64,000 nt of DNA from Chlamydiales bacterium. GTDB lineage: Bacteria > Chlamydiota > Chlamydiia > Chlamydiales > Criblamydiaceae. Where the stretch lies: the NCBI GenBank assembly GCA_024233575.1, contig JACKPN010000001.1:310001-374000 (forward strand). Direction: 5' to 3'. The translations under genes were made by a program, and so were the position numbers. Of the stretch, positions 1 to 8,209 are shown piece after piece. The notes beneath the pieces were generated by a model, which was given only the letters and a program-made list of their open reading frames with translations, searched no databases and was not told where the DNA came from. Within the stretch, counting starts at the first letter, position 1. Every line of letters starts with the position of its first letter.

Positions 1-211
1 CGATCCCTGTTTTTGTTGGAATAAAAAGATCTTTTCTAATGCCTACGCGATGTTGACAAGCTTGATATGAATGTCTTTTTCCACCTCCGGCGGCAGTAGG
101 CTTTGCAATTGCGGCAAGCTCACGGTACCGGCAGTAGTCTTTTGGCGATGGTTGAGACAGAAAAAAAAAAGCGGCTCCGAATAAGAGAAGAAAGAAAACT
201 GTTATCAGCAT
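1..211 (-). CDS. LptC-like protein, N-terminal part (runs off left edge)
   Basis: An open frame starts with ATG at 209-211 and is still open at the left edge, giving about 70 residues. A GGAAAGGGG ribosome site sits directly before the ATG. The protein begins with one hydrophobic segment (MLITVFFLLLFGAAFFFL), followed by a polar region, as expected for a single-pass inner-membrane anchor facing the periplasm. In C. trachomatis the gene after kdsA is CT654, usually described as LptC-like, with lptB next. Position downstream of kdsA and the membrane anchor both fit a component of LPS export. The assignment rests on gene order, as recalled, and on topology; no LptC motif can be confirmed from the fragment. 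Confidence 0.6.
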   Translation of the reverse strand, partial: MLITVFFLLLFGAAFFFLSQPSPKDYCRYRELAAIAKPTAAGGGKRHSYQACQHRVGIRKDLFIPTKTGI

Positions 212-249
212 CCCCTTTCCTTTTCTAATACGATACCGATGCTTGACAG

Positions 250-1068
250 TCATCTGTTGACAGCCTCATACACTCTTAACAGTACCTCAAGTAAAGGAAC
301 TAGCTCGTCAATAGGGCAAACCGTCGTCGCATCGCTTTTTGCTTGGCTAGGATTGGGGTGCGCCTCCATAAAAAGACTGTGCGCACCGGCAGCGACGGCC
401 GCTTTTGCCAAGGTGGGAAGAAACTCGCGCTGTCCGCCTGTACTTTCGCCAAGCCCTCCGGGCAGCTGCAACGAGTGGGTAGCGTCAAAGCATACAGGAT
501 GCCCAAGGTTTGCCATGATCGGGATCGCGCGCATGTCGCTGACGAGGTTGTTGTAGCCGAAGGTCACGCCTCGTTCCATGAGGATAATTTGATCGTTTCC
601 ACTTTCTGTTATTTTCTCTACAACATTTTTCATGTCCCAAGGTGCGAGGAACTGCCCTTTTTTCACCTGGAGGGGTCGTCCCGTCTTTGCTGCTGCAACA
701 ATGAGGTCAGTCTGACGACAAAGGAAGGCAGGGATCTGCAGCAGATCGCAAACTTTTCCGGCCTCCACCGCCTCCTCTGGGGAATGAACGTCAGTGACGA
801 CAGGGAGGTCTAGCTCATCTTTCACTCTTTTCAGGATGCGCAGCCCCTCTTCTATACCTGGACCACGAAAAGAATGGATAGACGAGCGGTTAGCCTTATC
901 GTAGCTAGCCTTAAAGATCAGGTTGACCGGCAAGGGCGCGATCAGTTCCTTGATCTTACCTGCTAGGTCGAAACAGTGTTCTTCGCTTTCAATCACACAC
1001 GGACCGGTGATCAACGTTAGTGGTTCATTAGGACCAATAAGAAAGTTTTTAACTTCGACTTTTTTCAT
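250..1068 (-). CDS. kdsA: 3-deoxy-8-phosphooctulonate (KDO-8-P) synthase
   Basis: KdsA condenses phosphoenolpyruvate with arabinose-5-phosphate to make KDO-8-phosphate, the first committed step of the KDO sugar of lipopolysaccharide, in the cytoplasm. The 272 residues match the usual length. Typical family stretches are seen in order: LITGPCVIES near the N-terminus, FKASYDKANRSS around residues 53-64, and later GVTFGYNNLVSDMRA and PVCFDATHSLQLPGG. The start codon overlaps the folK stop by 4 bases, so the two are translationally coupled. The LptC-like gene follows 38 bases downstream, giving a small envelope-LPS cluster. Confidence 0.96.
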   Translation of the reverse strand: MKKVEVKNFLIGPNEPLTLITGPCVIESEEHCFDLAGKIKELIAPLPVNLIFKASYDKANRSSIHSFRGPGIEEGLRILKRVKDELDLPVVTDVHSPEEAVEAGKVCDLLQIPAFLCRQTDLIVAAAKTGRPLQVKKGQFLAPWDMKNVVEKITESGNDQIILMERGVTFGYNNLVSDMRAIPIMANLGHPVCFDATHSLQLPGGLGESTGGQREFLPTLAKAAVAAGAHSLFMEAHPNPSQAKSDATTVCPIDELVPLLEVLLRVYEAVNR

Positions 1069-1598
1069 GCTTGTTTCCTATCGATTTCAAGAGGGGTCAC
1101 CGTTTCCTGGTGGACATTTGGGAATTCTTTGAAGTATGCCTGCAGATCAAACCAAGTATAGCCGCCTGCAAGATCGGGTAATGGTATTTGCTCTGTCAGA
1201 TCCATGAGCGGCTTTACTACGAAAAGACGTTCCCGCCATCGCGGATGAGGGATCTCTAATCTAGAATCTTGGTACTTTTCTGTTCCATAAAAGATGATAT
1301 CCAAGTCAAGAAAGCGGGGGGCATTACGAGTAGCGCTCCTAGGTCCGAAGGAGATCTCGATCTTCTTCATGGCATCAAACAATTCTTTCGGCGAAAGTGT
1401 TGTCTTAATCCTACACATTGCATTGACATAATCTTGTTGCGGGATTCCCCCAACAGGCGTTGTTTGATAAAGCCGAGAGCACACTACAGAGGAAATCTCG
1501 GGCAACTCATCGATCATCTTTAAGGCTTTGCCGATAGCGGTGATCACGTCGCCCATATTTCCCCCTAGGCTAATGTATACTTCCCTGCTATCGTCCAT
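1065..1598 (-). CDS. folK: 2-amino-4-hydroxy-6-hydroxymethyldihydropteridine pyrophosphokinase
   Basis: HPPK transfers pyrophosphate from ATP to hydroxymethyl-dihydropterin in folate synthesis. The 177-residue protein shows the family signatures: SLGGNMGD near the N-terminus, QTTPVGGIPQQDYVNAM in the middle, and the metal-binding segment RFLDLDIIFYG followed by LEIPHPRWRERLFV. Length is normal for a stand-alone FolK. It overlaps kdsA by 4 bases and is likely co-transcribed with it. The folate partners folP and folB/X are not visible in this window. Confidence 0.93.
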   Translation of the reverse strand: MDDSREVYISLGGNMGDVITAIGKALKMIDELPEISSVVCSRLYQTTPVGGIPQQDYVNAMCRIKTTLSPKELFDAMKKIEISFGPRSATRNAPRFLDLDIIFYGTEKYQDSRLEIPHPRWRERLFVVKPLMDLTEQIPLPDLAGGYTWFDLQAYFKEFPNVHQETVTPLEIDRKQA

Positions 1599-1640
1599 CG
1601 CTTATACTCCAAGGTTCAGAGGTCGCTTCAACTATACAGG

Positions 1641-3623
1641 CTAGCTAATTCCATCACAAGCCGGCAGGCCCATCTCCAGCAAACTGTCATAAACCTCCCG
1701 AGCTGAAGGGCGATCTTGCGGCTCTTTGCTGAAAATCTTCACCATAAGTTCCTGCAGCCCTGGAATCGTAAATTCGGGAATATTTCTTTCAACATACACC
1801 CTTAGATTTTCCGCAAGAAAATGATCGATTAAAAGCTTACGATCCTGTTCATGTTTCATCTCTTTGCAGAACAGCCCCAGAAAAATGCACCCAACGCTCC
1901 AAATATCGCTTTTCTGAGTCATTAACATCTCTTCCATCGCATACTCGGGAGGCATATAACTAGGGGTTCCTCCAATTACATGTTCTCCCATTTTCGGCAT
2001 AAAGGAGTGTTCCAAATCGCTCCAGTAGACGTTGTCGTTTTCATCGATTAATAAGTTCTCAGGTTTAACGTCTCCATGGGCTAAGCCCGCGGCATGGATC
2101 TCGGATAGTCCTATCATCATTTGCAGAGCATAGCGGCATCTGACTTCATAATTGGGGTAATAGTCTTCGTCCAGATATTCATCAAGAGAGCCTTTCGTAT
2201 AAAAAGGCATAACCAGCTTGCCGATGTAAAGCTTGCTGCCGAGGTATCTCTCTCTTTTGATGAATTTGCTATGTGCTAACGCTTGAACAACATGCCGTTT
2301 ACCTGAAAGCATCTTCATTGCCCGCTTTTGACGCTTCCACGCCACGCGCCAAACATTGCCATCGCGATTGGAAAACACTTTTGACCAGATTACATAAAAG
2401 CGCCCCATGGTATCATGGCAGACTTTGACTGATGATCTCTTCGATTGAGAATATGGTGCAAGATACACCTTGGCCGAGATGATACGCTTCCCATTTGGCA
2501 GTACGTAGAAGGATCGATCAAATTCTGTGTCCGCCTTACGATAACGCTGAAGCCTACCTTCTGCAGGTATCTCTTTTTCGATGATTTGAAGATAGTTATT
2601 GCTGATAGAGCCGCAATGATTCTGTGCTATGATTTCTCTATTAATCCATCCCTTTTGAATCGATACTAAGTTATCGACTATTTCCGATGCATTGGGACGT
2701 GAGGAAGGGGTTCTACACATCATCGCGCGCAGCAACTCCTGCATTTTAGGAATTCCGTAAAAGCAAGGCATATCTTCGGAAATATCATTAAAAAATACAT
2801 TTAACACCTTACCCTTATCAGCACGCTCAAAGTCTATATGAAGATCCGTGTGGTCTATAAACAACTCAACAAGCATACATGCTGCCGCCCATATATCTGC
2901 CTTTTCGTTGACCTCAGCGAGATCCGAATCATATTCCGGCCCACGGTAATTAGGTGTGGAGGGGATCGGTTTGCTATCTTTTCCTAATTCACAGAAATCT
3001 TCAAAGTCGCAGCAGACGACCTCATCAATATCACCAATCAGAAAATTTTCACACTTGATATCACCATGAAAACAGCCCGCTTTATGAATTTCCTTGATAG
3101 CCCTCATCGCTTCGATAGCATAATGTAATCTTTCTTGCGGAAGCAGGTTTGCATTCAGCACATCAAACAAACTTCCCCTGTTGTAGAAGGGCATCAGGAT
3201 TTTTCCAACTTCCTGTTGATGTTTATTCTTAAAAACGCGCGATGCTAGAACTTTCAGCACACGAGACGACGCATTAAACTTCTCTGAGGCGAGAATTGTC
3301 CTTTTCCAAGATTCTTCGCCTTCGCTTTCATTCAGGAAAAATGACTTAATGATATACCGTGCGCCATCGTCACCAATATAGGCTTTGACAGTTGAATACC
3401 CGCTATTTTTAAGAATTGTCTTGATGGAGATAATCTTACGCCCTTCCCAAAGATAGCTGATGCGATTTTCTCCCGACATCGCTTTGGGAATGCGAATAAA
3501 CAGCGAATTCTTACAAATACGATCATATGACTCCGGATCATCCTTGCGTACTTCTAGTTCGTTGCCTAGCTGTTCAAAAAGAACGCTGCGAAAGCTCATA
3601 ACAGATTGTGCTAGACTTGTCAT
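1641..3623 (-). CDS. Tandem Ser/Thr protein-kinase-like protein (two kinase domains)
   Basis: The protein has two kinase-fold domains, about residues 60-325 and 375-655. Both keep a catalytic-loop motif, HGDIKCEN at 186-193 and HGDVKPEN at 516-523. Both change the metal-binding DFG to an acidic form: DFE at 206-208 and DLE at 536-538. The APE motif reads GPE and PPE, and later motifs KADIW and KSDIW are present. A glycine-rich loop is not recognisable, and the second domain has Trp where the first has its VAIK-like Lys (K93). No membrane segment is seen. It lies 16 bases downstream of a third related kinase, so local duplication is likely. It could be an atypical kinase, a pseudokinase or a secreted host-directed factor; sequence alone cannot decide. 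Confidence 0.8.
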   Translation of the reverse strand: MTSLAQSVMSFRSVLFEQLGNELEVRKDDPESYDRICKNSLFIRIPKAMSGENRISYLWEGRKIISIKTILKNSGYSTVKAYIGDDGARYIIKSFFLNESEGEESWKRTILASEKFNASSRVLKVLASRVFKNKHQQEVGKILMPFYNRGSLFDVLNANLLPQERLHYAIEAMRAIKEIHKAGCFHGDIKCENFLIGDIDEVVCCDFEDFCELGKDSKPIPSTPNYRGPEYDSDLAEVNEKADIWAAACMLVELFIDHTDLHIDFERADKGKVLNVFFNDISEDMPCFYGIPKMQELLRAMMCRTPSSRPNASEIVDNLVSIQKGWINREIIAQNHCGSISNNYLQIIEKEIPAEGRLQRYRKADTEFDRSFYVLPNGKRIISAKVYLAPYSQSKRSSVKVCHDTMGRFYVIWSKVFSNRDGNVWRVAWKRQKRAMKMLSGKRHVVQALAHSKFIKRERYLGSKLYIGKLVMPFYTKGSLDEYLDEDYYPNYEVRCRYALQMMIGLSEIHAAGLAHGDVKPENLLIDENDNVYWSDLEHSFMPKMGEHVIGGTPSYMPPEYAMEEMLMTQKSDIWSVGCIFLGLFCKEMKHEQDRKLLIDHFLAENLRVYVERNIPEFTIPGLQELMVKIFSKEPQDRPSAREVYDSLLEMGLPACDGIS

Positions 3624-3639
3624 GATTGCGGCCCCTATT

Positions 3640-4710
3640 TTACACTAGCTTTTCAAGCTCATTCATTACATAAATGGCCGAAGGACGTTTTTTAGGATTT
3701 TTCGAAAACATTTCCTTCACCAAATCGGTAATTTTCGGTTTAATATGATGCCTTGGGATATTTTTAGAGCAGTAAATGAAAATACGATCTCGTTCATTTC
3801 TAATCTGCTTATCAATCTCTTTTCGGCAGTAGGCTTTGCTCTTCAATTCCTTCTTTAACTTCTCAATTTTCTTGTTCAGTAACGACAATTGAGATGTAAG
3901 CTCTTGTTGGAAAAATAGATAGTATAGTACGCACGCAGCTGCCCAGATGTCAATCATTTTAGGAAGTTTCTCTTTCTCAATCTGCATTGAACTATACATC
4001 AGTGTTCCGCTAGTCCCCGAGTTGTACAATTCAACGGTAGAAGAATGCTCAAAATCTGCCAAAATCGGTTTGAAATCGTCGGTAATAAAAATATTCTCTA
4101 GCTTAATATCACCATGGACACGACCTTTTTCATGAAATGTTGCTATTCCTCGCATGATTCCTATTGCAATCTCAAGCTGCTTCATAAAATTGAGGGTTGT
4201 ATCCATTAAGGTTCCGTGTTTTAAATATCGGGAGAGTTGAAACCTGACCATATCGTCATTTTTTCGATACCCCCCGAGTTTTAACGGCTTCATCACATTA
4301 GGATGATCGCGAATGGCATGGACTGTCATCTCGATTCTGTTATAAGGCTCCTTATAGCGCTTCATCGACCACTCGACAATGCGTCTTCCGTCAACGCCTA
4401 TTAACGCCCTGACCTTTTTATGGCACTCTTTAACTTTGGTAAAGTGATGCTTAACTGAGAAAAGATAGGTTTCCTGGTTGAAGCATAATAGAGAGACACA
4501 AAGACCCGTTGTTTTTTTATCGATCCAATATGAGGTGTTTTCATTGGGTGGGTTCGTCAAACAATAAGATGCGATATTCTTGATATCATCATCAGAGAGT
4601 TTTCCCGATTGTTTTGTCGAATGACCGTTATCGAGATCTTTTTGATAGTTTCGAACCAAGGAGATTAAGTCGAGCGTATGTGTCATCGATAGTAGTCGGG
4701 TAAATAACAT
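3640..4710 (-). CDS. Ser/Thr protein-kinase-like protein
   Basis: This 356-residue protein has one kinase-fold domain. HGDIKLEN lies at 199-206 and ADFEHSS around 218-224, so DFG is again replaced by DFE. An activation-segment region follows (SGTLMYSS), then KMIDIWAAACVLYYLF. The sequence VEWSMK around 112-117 aligns with VIWSK in the second domain of the neighbouring tandem kinase, which supports common ancestry. The segment 268-310 is Lys/Glu-rich and probably helical. A second ATG at residue 9 (MTHTLDL) is a possible alternative start. No signal peptide or membrane segment is seen. The gene precedes the tandem kinase by 16 bases and is probably in the same transcript. Confidence 0.75.
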   Translation of the reverse strand: MLFTRLLSMTHTLDLISLVRNYQKDLDNGHSTKQSGKLSDDDIKNIASYCLTNPPNENTSYWIDKKTTGLCVSLLCFNQETYLFSVKHHFTKVKECHKKVRALIGVDGRRIVEWSMKRYKEPYNRIEMTVHAIRDHPNVMKPLKLGGYRKNDDMVRFQLSRYLKHGTLMDTTLNFMKQLEIAIGIMRGIATFHEKGRVHGDIKLENIFITDDFKPILADFEHSSTVELYNSGTSGTLMYSSMQIEKEKLPKMIDIWAAACVLYYLFFQQELTSQLSLLNKKIEKLKKELKSKAYCRKEIDKQIRNERDRIFIYCSKNIPRHHIKPKITDLVKEMFSKNPKKRPSAIYVMNELEKLV

Positions 4711-4823
4711 TTACCTTACCATTAAGGATGTTTATAATGAAGAACGACTATATGAACGATTCATTTTATTGGCTCAAGTCATGACTAAAGAAATTCAACT
4801 TGTGAATAACAAAGCCGCCTAGT
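4671..4823 (+). pseudogene. Possible 3' remnant of an unknown gene
   Basis: A frame without a convincing start reads into the intergenic space and ends at TAG 4821-4823. Its last part, VYNEERLYERFILLAQVMTK, followed by EIQLVNNKAA, looks protein-like and helical. The left part overlaps the kinase gene on the other strand, where a functional gene is unlikely. It may be the tail of a gene lost when the kinase pair was inserted or rearranged. It may also be chance. Confidence 0.2.
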
Positions 4824-4828
4824 ATAAT
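4800..4828 (+). promoter_or_regulatory. Sigma-70-type promoter of tRNA-Arg(UCU)
   Basis: TTGTGA at 4800-4805 and a perfect TATAAT at 4823-4828 are separated by 17 bases. The tRNA begins 13 bases after the -10 box. Confidence 0.75.
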
Positions 4829-4841
4829 CAGATACCATTAT

Positions 4842-4914
4842 GGACTGATAGCTCAGAGGATAGAGCATCCGCCTTCTAAGCGGACGGTCGTAGGTTCGAA
4901 TCCTACTCAGTCCG
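4842..4914 (+). tRNA. tRNA-Arg, anticodon UCU
   Basis: The acceptor stem GGACTGA/TCAGTCC, D-arm GCTC...GAGC, anticodon arm TCCGC-CTTCTAA-GCGGA and T-arm GTAGG-TTCGAAT-CCTAC all pair. The anticodon in the 7-base loop is TCT, which reads AGA and AGG. CCA is not encoded. Confidence 0.96.
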
Positions 4915-4998
4915 ACCTTTCTATCGGCTAGCTTCATTATTTCCAATAAAATGTCTATGGTCTAGAGTCTGTGTGCAGTGTGATCAGGTCGGTAGACG

Positions 4999-5253
4999 TT
5001 AGGCTTCTTTTACAGGTTCGCCGTCTTCAAGGATTTCCAGGTTAACGCGGATACCGTTGCGGCTTGCAACGGACATCAGAAGTGTGCGGATTGCGTTAAT
5101 GGTTTTTCCTCTTTTACCGATGATCTTACCGATATCAGACTTTTCTACGGAAAGCTCGATAATGAGCGTTTGAGTGCCACCGATCTCATTGATTTTGACT
5201 TTTTCTGGGTAGTCAACAAGGTTTTTGACGATGTATTCTACAAATTCTTTCAT
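4999..5253 (-). CDS. khpA: KH-domain RNA-binding protein KhpA (YlqC family)
   Basis: The 84-residue protein is almost entirely one KH domain. Its RNA-binding loop reads GKIIGKRGKT near residues 42-51, and the variable loop lies before it. KhpA proteins bind RNA, in other bacteria often with KhpB/Jag, and affect cell division and small-RNA metabolism; that role here is inference. The gene stands alone between tRNA-Arg and the leftward dtd-rluD group. A terminator separates it from dtd. Confidence 0.88.
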   Translation of the reverse strand: MKEFVEYIVKNLVDYPEKVKINEIGGTQTLIIELSVEKSDIGKIIGKRGKTINAIRTLLMSVASRNGIRVNLEILEDGEPVKEA

Positions 5254-5344
5254 CGTTCGTGTCCTCTTTTGATTATCATCTTAGTTTGCGTTAATTACCG
5301 ACAGTATCGCTGTCGTACACCTAGTTAAAGTGTCATTCCCGTTC

Positions 5345-5373
5345 AGCAAAAAAGATCTCCATCGGAGATCTTT
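5345..5373 (-). terminator. Rho-independent terminator after dtd
   Basis: A perfect 10-bp stem (AAAGATCTCC / GGAGATCTTT, 5351-5373) has a 3-base loop. On the minus strand it is followed by a run of Ts. It lies downstream of dtd and ends the leftward rluD-dtd transcript. Confidence 0.85.
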
Positions 5374-5512
5374 CAGAAATCACCTTCCTTACCCTTATGA
5401 TAAAGAAAATTTACATAATTTTCCAGATGAAAACTATGTATTTAATCGCTAATTAATTAGGTGATTTTAATAAACAGAGGTATATAAAACAAGAAAAATG
5501 AGTGATTTAGCT

Positions 5513-5950
5513 CTACCTATCAATTATAAAGGTTACAGGCCCGTCATTAATGAGGGAAACCTCCATATAGGCCCCGAATTTGCCGGTCTGCGGCATCTTA
5601 AATTTTTTCTTTACGAAGGCATTAAAACGATTATAGAGGTCCTCGGCCTCGGGGCCTCCGGCAGCATCGGCAAAATCCGGCCTTCTCCCATTAGAACAGT
5701 TGCCATACAAGGTAAACTGGCTGACTACTAGCACCTCGCCATCCACGTCTATGAGCGAGCGGTTCATCTTGCCGTCCTCGTCTTCAAAAATACGAAGATT
5801 GATGAGTTTGTTCACAAGCCATTCGATCTGCTCCCCTGTGTCTTCTTTGTGTATACCTAAAAGAAGGAGAAGTCCTTTTCCAATTTTTCCTGTAAGAACA
5901 CCATTGGCGAGTACTGATGCTTCTTTGACCCTTTGGACTACGATGCGCAT
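5513..5950 (-). CDS. dtd: D-aminoacyl-tRNA deacylase
   Basis: Dtd hydrolyses D-amino acids wrongly attached to tRNA. The 145-residue length is standard. It starts MRIVVQRV, has the active-site motif SQFTLYG in the middle, and near the C-terminus has NDGPVT, matching the family NxGPVT motif. It overlaps the end of rluD by 13 bases, so translation is probably coupled. A strong terminator follows. Confidence 0.95.
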   Translation of the reverse strand: MRIVVQRVKEASVLANGVLTGKIGKGLLLLLGIHKEDTGEQIEWLVNKLINLRIFEDEDGKMNRSLIDVDGEVLVVSQFTLYGNCSNGRRPDFADAAGGPEAEDLYNRFNAFVKKKFKMPQTGKFGAYMEVSLINDGPVTFIIDR

Positions 5951-6885
5951 CTTTTTGCCTTGATTTTATCGATAAAAGCTCTAATTTCATGTGGAATAGG
6001 CGCTACGAATTCCATAGGTTTACCGCTAATTGGATGGTTCAAACGAAGCCGATAGGCATGAAGCAACTGGCGTTCAGCATGATATTTTTTGTTCGCATGC
6101 AAATTGCCATAAATCTTATCTCCCAATACCGGCGCATTTAGATAGCGCATATGCACGCGAATCTGATGAGTACGCCCAGTTAACAATTCGAGTTCAACGA
6201 CACTGAGTTGTCCATGAGCATCAAGTGTGCGGTAGCGTGTAATTGCCGGCCTCCCATCATCACGGACGGTCATCTTTTTGCGATCACTCCAGTGACGGCC
6301 GATCGGTGCGTTTACTTCACCATTTCCGGGGTTGCCGACACAGATCGCAAGATACTCTTTATCGACCTGACGCGAAGCGAACTGTGAAACCAGCTTTTGT
6401 TGCGCCTGCATGGTCTTAGCGGCAATAAGTACTCCTGATGTTTCTTTGTCGAGACGATGAACAATGCCTGGTCGGATAGTCTCGGAACGTGTTGAAACGA
6501 TATCACTATCTTTACAATGATAGATTAAGGCATTGACGAAGGTGCCGTTCCAGTTACCGGGAGCAGGATGAACGACCATTCCGGCAGCTTTATTGACGAC
6601 GATAATTGCGTCATCCTCATAAAGGATATCCAAAGGAATTGCTTCCGGAAGAAGATCCAATTCTTCGGTAACTACGAACTGCACTTCGACTTCATCGCCG
6701 GCGGACGGCTTAATACGCTTCTTTACCGGCTGTCCATTCAGAAGTACGTGCCGATCGTCGATAAGACGCTGAAAATAGCTGCGCGACTGCTGACCGCGGT
6801 AATGATCGGCGAGGAGCTTGTCGAGCCTTTCTCCCGCTTCCTCCTCGGTCACGCAGAAAAGATCGCTCTCCAGCTCTTCATTCAT
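5938..6885 (-). CDS. rluD: 23S rRNA pseudouridine synthase RluD-like
   Basis: The 315-residue protein has an N-terminal S4 RNA-binding domain (GERLDKLLADHYRGQQSRSY and onward, about residues 15-75). The RluA/RluD catalytic domain follows, with the catalytic Asp in RPGIVHRLDKETSG and a later TGRTHQIRVHM motif. The family makes pseudouridines in helix 69 of 23S rRNA. The C. trachomatis equivalent is sfhB (CT658), in the same neighbourhood. It overlaps both its neighbours: 8 bases with the upstream small gene and 13 with dtd. Confidence 0.93.
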   Translation of the reverse strand: MNEELESDLFCVTEEEAGERLDKLLADHYRGQQSRSYFQRLIDDRHVLLNGQPVKKRIKPSAGDEVEVQFVVTEELDLLPEAIPLDILYEDDAIIVVNKAAGMVVHPAPGNWNGTFVNALIYHCKDSDIVSTRSETIRPGIVHRLDKETSGVLIAAKTMQAQQKLVSQFASRQVDKEYLAICVGNPGNGEVNAPIGRHWSDRKKMTVRDDGRPAITRYRTLDAHGQLSVVELELLTGRTHQIRVHMRYLNAPVLGDKIYGNLHANKKYHAERQLLHAYRLRLNHPISGKPMEFVAPIPHEIRAFIDKIKAKRCAS

Positions 6886-7183
6886 GATTTTCCGCCTCTA
6901 AGGAAATCAGCAGAATCTCTTCTCCGGAGACTTTCAGGTTGGGACAGAGCTTGTTTAGTATACTGAGAATATTCGTCTTTAAGAGCTTCAGTTTTGTTAG
7001 ATCGCTGCTATCGCCGGCAAATTTACCGAGATATTGGACATTCCGGCTTGAAACTACTCTTAAATATGGGCCTTCATCAGAGATGAAATAGGAGCGGATA
7101 TCGGGAGCTACCTCTTTGACAGCTTCTTCAAGCGGTCCAGAAAAAGGGAATCCCAAAAAAAGATGATGTTTAATTAATGGCAT
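6878..7183 (-). CDS. Conserved small protein of unknown function
   Basis: A 101-residue protein starting MPLIKHHLFLGFPFSGPL. No known motif is recognised. It has mixed alpha/beta character with no membrane segment. It overlaps rluD by 8 bases, which strongly supports it being real and co-translated. C. trachomatis also has a small unknown gene next to its rluD homologue (CT657). The ATG directly follows the T-run of a terminator hairpin and no Shine-Dalgarno site is evident, so start-site choice and expression are unusual. Confidence 0.65.
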   Translation of the reverse strand: MPLIKHHLFLGFPFSGPLEEAVKEVAPDIRSYFISDEGPYLRVVSSRNVQYLGKFAGDSSDLTKLKLLKTNILSILNKLCPNLKVSGEEILLISLEAENHE

Positions 7184-7208
7184 AAAAAAAGCGCGGTTGT
7201 TCCGCGCT
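7183..7208 (-). terminator. Terminator or attenuator hairpin abutting a start codon
   Basis: On the minus strand AGCGCGG and CCGCGCT form a 7-bp GC-rich stem with a 5-base loop, followed by seven Ts. The last T of the run is immediately followed by the ATG of the 101-residue gene. It should end the transcript of the upstream 91-residue gene, or attenuate read-through into rluD. Confidence 0.75.
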
Positions 7209-7235
7209 CAATATAAATGATACGTCGATTAAATT

Positions 7236-7511
7236 CTACTTATAGCCGGCGTTGCGTCGTGCCTCTCTCATGATTTCTTTCAAGTGGTCTTGACGGCGCT
7301 TCATCTGCGTGATCATGTTCATAGCGATACCCTCAAGCATCTTTTGATAGACCTCGGGTGCCTTTTTTTTCAGGTCTTCCATGGAAGAAACCGTAGTCGC
7401 CGAGCTCACCTCTGCTGTTGTTGAGGGTGCACTGGTCGTTGTCGTCGTCTCTGGTGGTGGTGCTGTTTCTTGGGTTGGTTGTGTCTCGACTGGATCAACA
7501 GGTGCTGACAT
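7236..7511 (-). CDS. Small protein with Pro/Thr-rich N-terminus
   Basis: A 91-residue protein. Residues 1-45 are low-complexity Pro/Thr/Glu/Ser (for example PPPETTTTTSAPSTT) and probably disordered. Residues 46-91 form a charged helical tail with MEDLKKKAPEVYQKML and MKRRQDHLKEIMREAR. No enzyme motif is seen. It sits between the recX and rluD groups, where C. trachomatis has the small gene CT659; equivalence is inferred from position. It is followed by a clear terminator. Confidence 0.7.
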   Translation of the reverse strand: MSAPVDPVETQPTQETAPPPETTTTTSAPSTTAEVSSATTVSSMEDLKKKAPEVYQKMLEGIAMNMITQMKRRQDHLKEIMREARRNAGYK

Positions 7512-7598
7512 GATGCTAACCTCGTTTTTACCTTACTCTAATTATAACAAAAACCAACTAATATTTCAATCAAGAGCTGTATTGCAAAATATTGACTT

Positions 7599-8207
7599 TT
7601 AAGACTCTAAGGCCTCTAAAACGGTATGTAGCGGGAATCCTCGGCGGACAAGAGCGGATATTGTTTTTTGCTTCTCTTTAAAATCAGTGAGATCGCGATT
7701 TTTATACTTATTGGCGAGGAGGTGTTGTATTTCCTCATCTTGCGCCCCTTGCTGATACTCCCCCTCCACCTTCTGTTGTGCATATTCTTGAGGGACTCCC
7801 TTTTCTTGAAGTTTGCAAATGATCGCCTGAGGACCTTTCTTTTTTCGAATTTGGCCGGCAATGAAATTGTCAATCCATTGCTCGTCATTGATATAGCCGT
7901 ACGCGCTGCATTCTTCGAGAATCTCTCGTTGAATGGAATCGCTGATATTGCATGACGACAATAGCTTCGTTAATTCATACGAGCTATAGTCGCGAGCAGC
8001 GAGTCTATTCATGACATAATGGAAAGCATTCTTACGTTCGATACCATGAAACGCTTCTTGGAAGGCCTCAACAGTCGGATAGCTAGCAGGCAATGAGAAA
8101 TTCTTGCCGAAAATTTTCGTGTGCACATCTCGCCAGGGTTCCTCATCGACAAGGATTGTGATCACTTCTCTATACTGAGGATGCGGCAGACATTTCACTT
8201 CAGGCAT
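7599..8207 (-). CDS. recX: RecX-like regulatory protein
   Basis: The 202-residue protein has RecX-type three-helix repeats: NAFHYVMNRLAARDYSSYEL, then EECSAYGYINDEQWIDNFIA and RKKKGPQAIICKLQEKGVPQ. This spacing of an R-rich helix, a G-Y-(I)-(N/D)-D turn and a KGP turn is typical of RecX, which modulates RecA filaments. The N-terminal 60 residues look like an extra domain. It ends two bases before the parC start on the same strand, so it follows parC in one transcript. The family match is by eye. Confidence 0.75.
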   Translation of the reverse strand: MPEVKCLPHPQYREVITILVDEEPWRDVHTKIFGKNFSLPASYPTVEAFQEAFHGIERKNAFHYVMNRLAARDYSSYELTKLLSSCNISDSIQREILEECSAYGYINDEQWIDNFIAGQIRKKKGPQAIICKLQEKGVPQEYAQQKVEGEYQQGAQDEEIQHLLANKYKNRDLTDFKEKQKTISALVRRGFPLHTVLEALES

Positions 8208-8209
8208 AT

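Noticed and set aside
343..813. 156-codon frame opposite kdsA
   Set aside because: It lies wholly antisense to a clear kdsA gene and has no family features.
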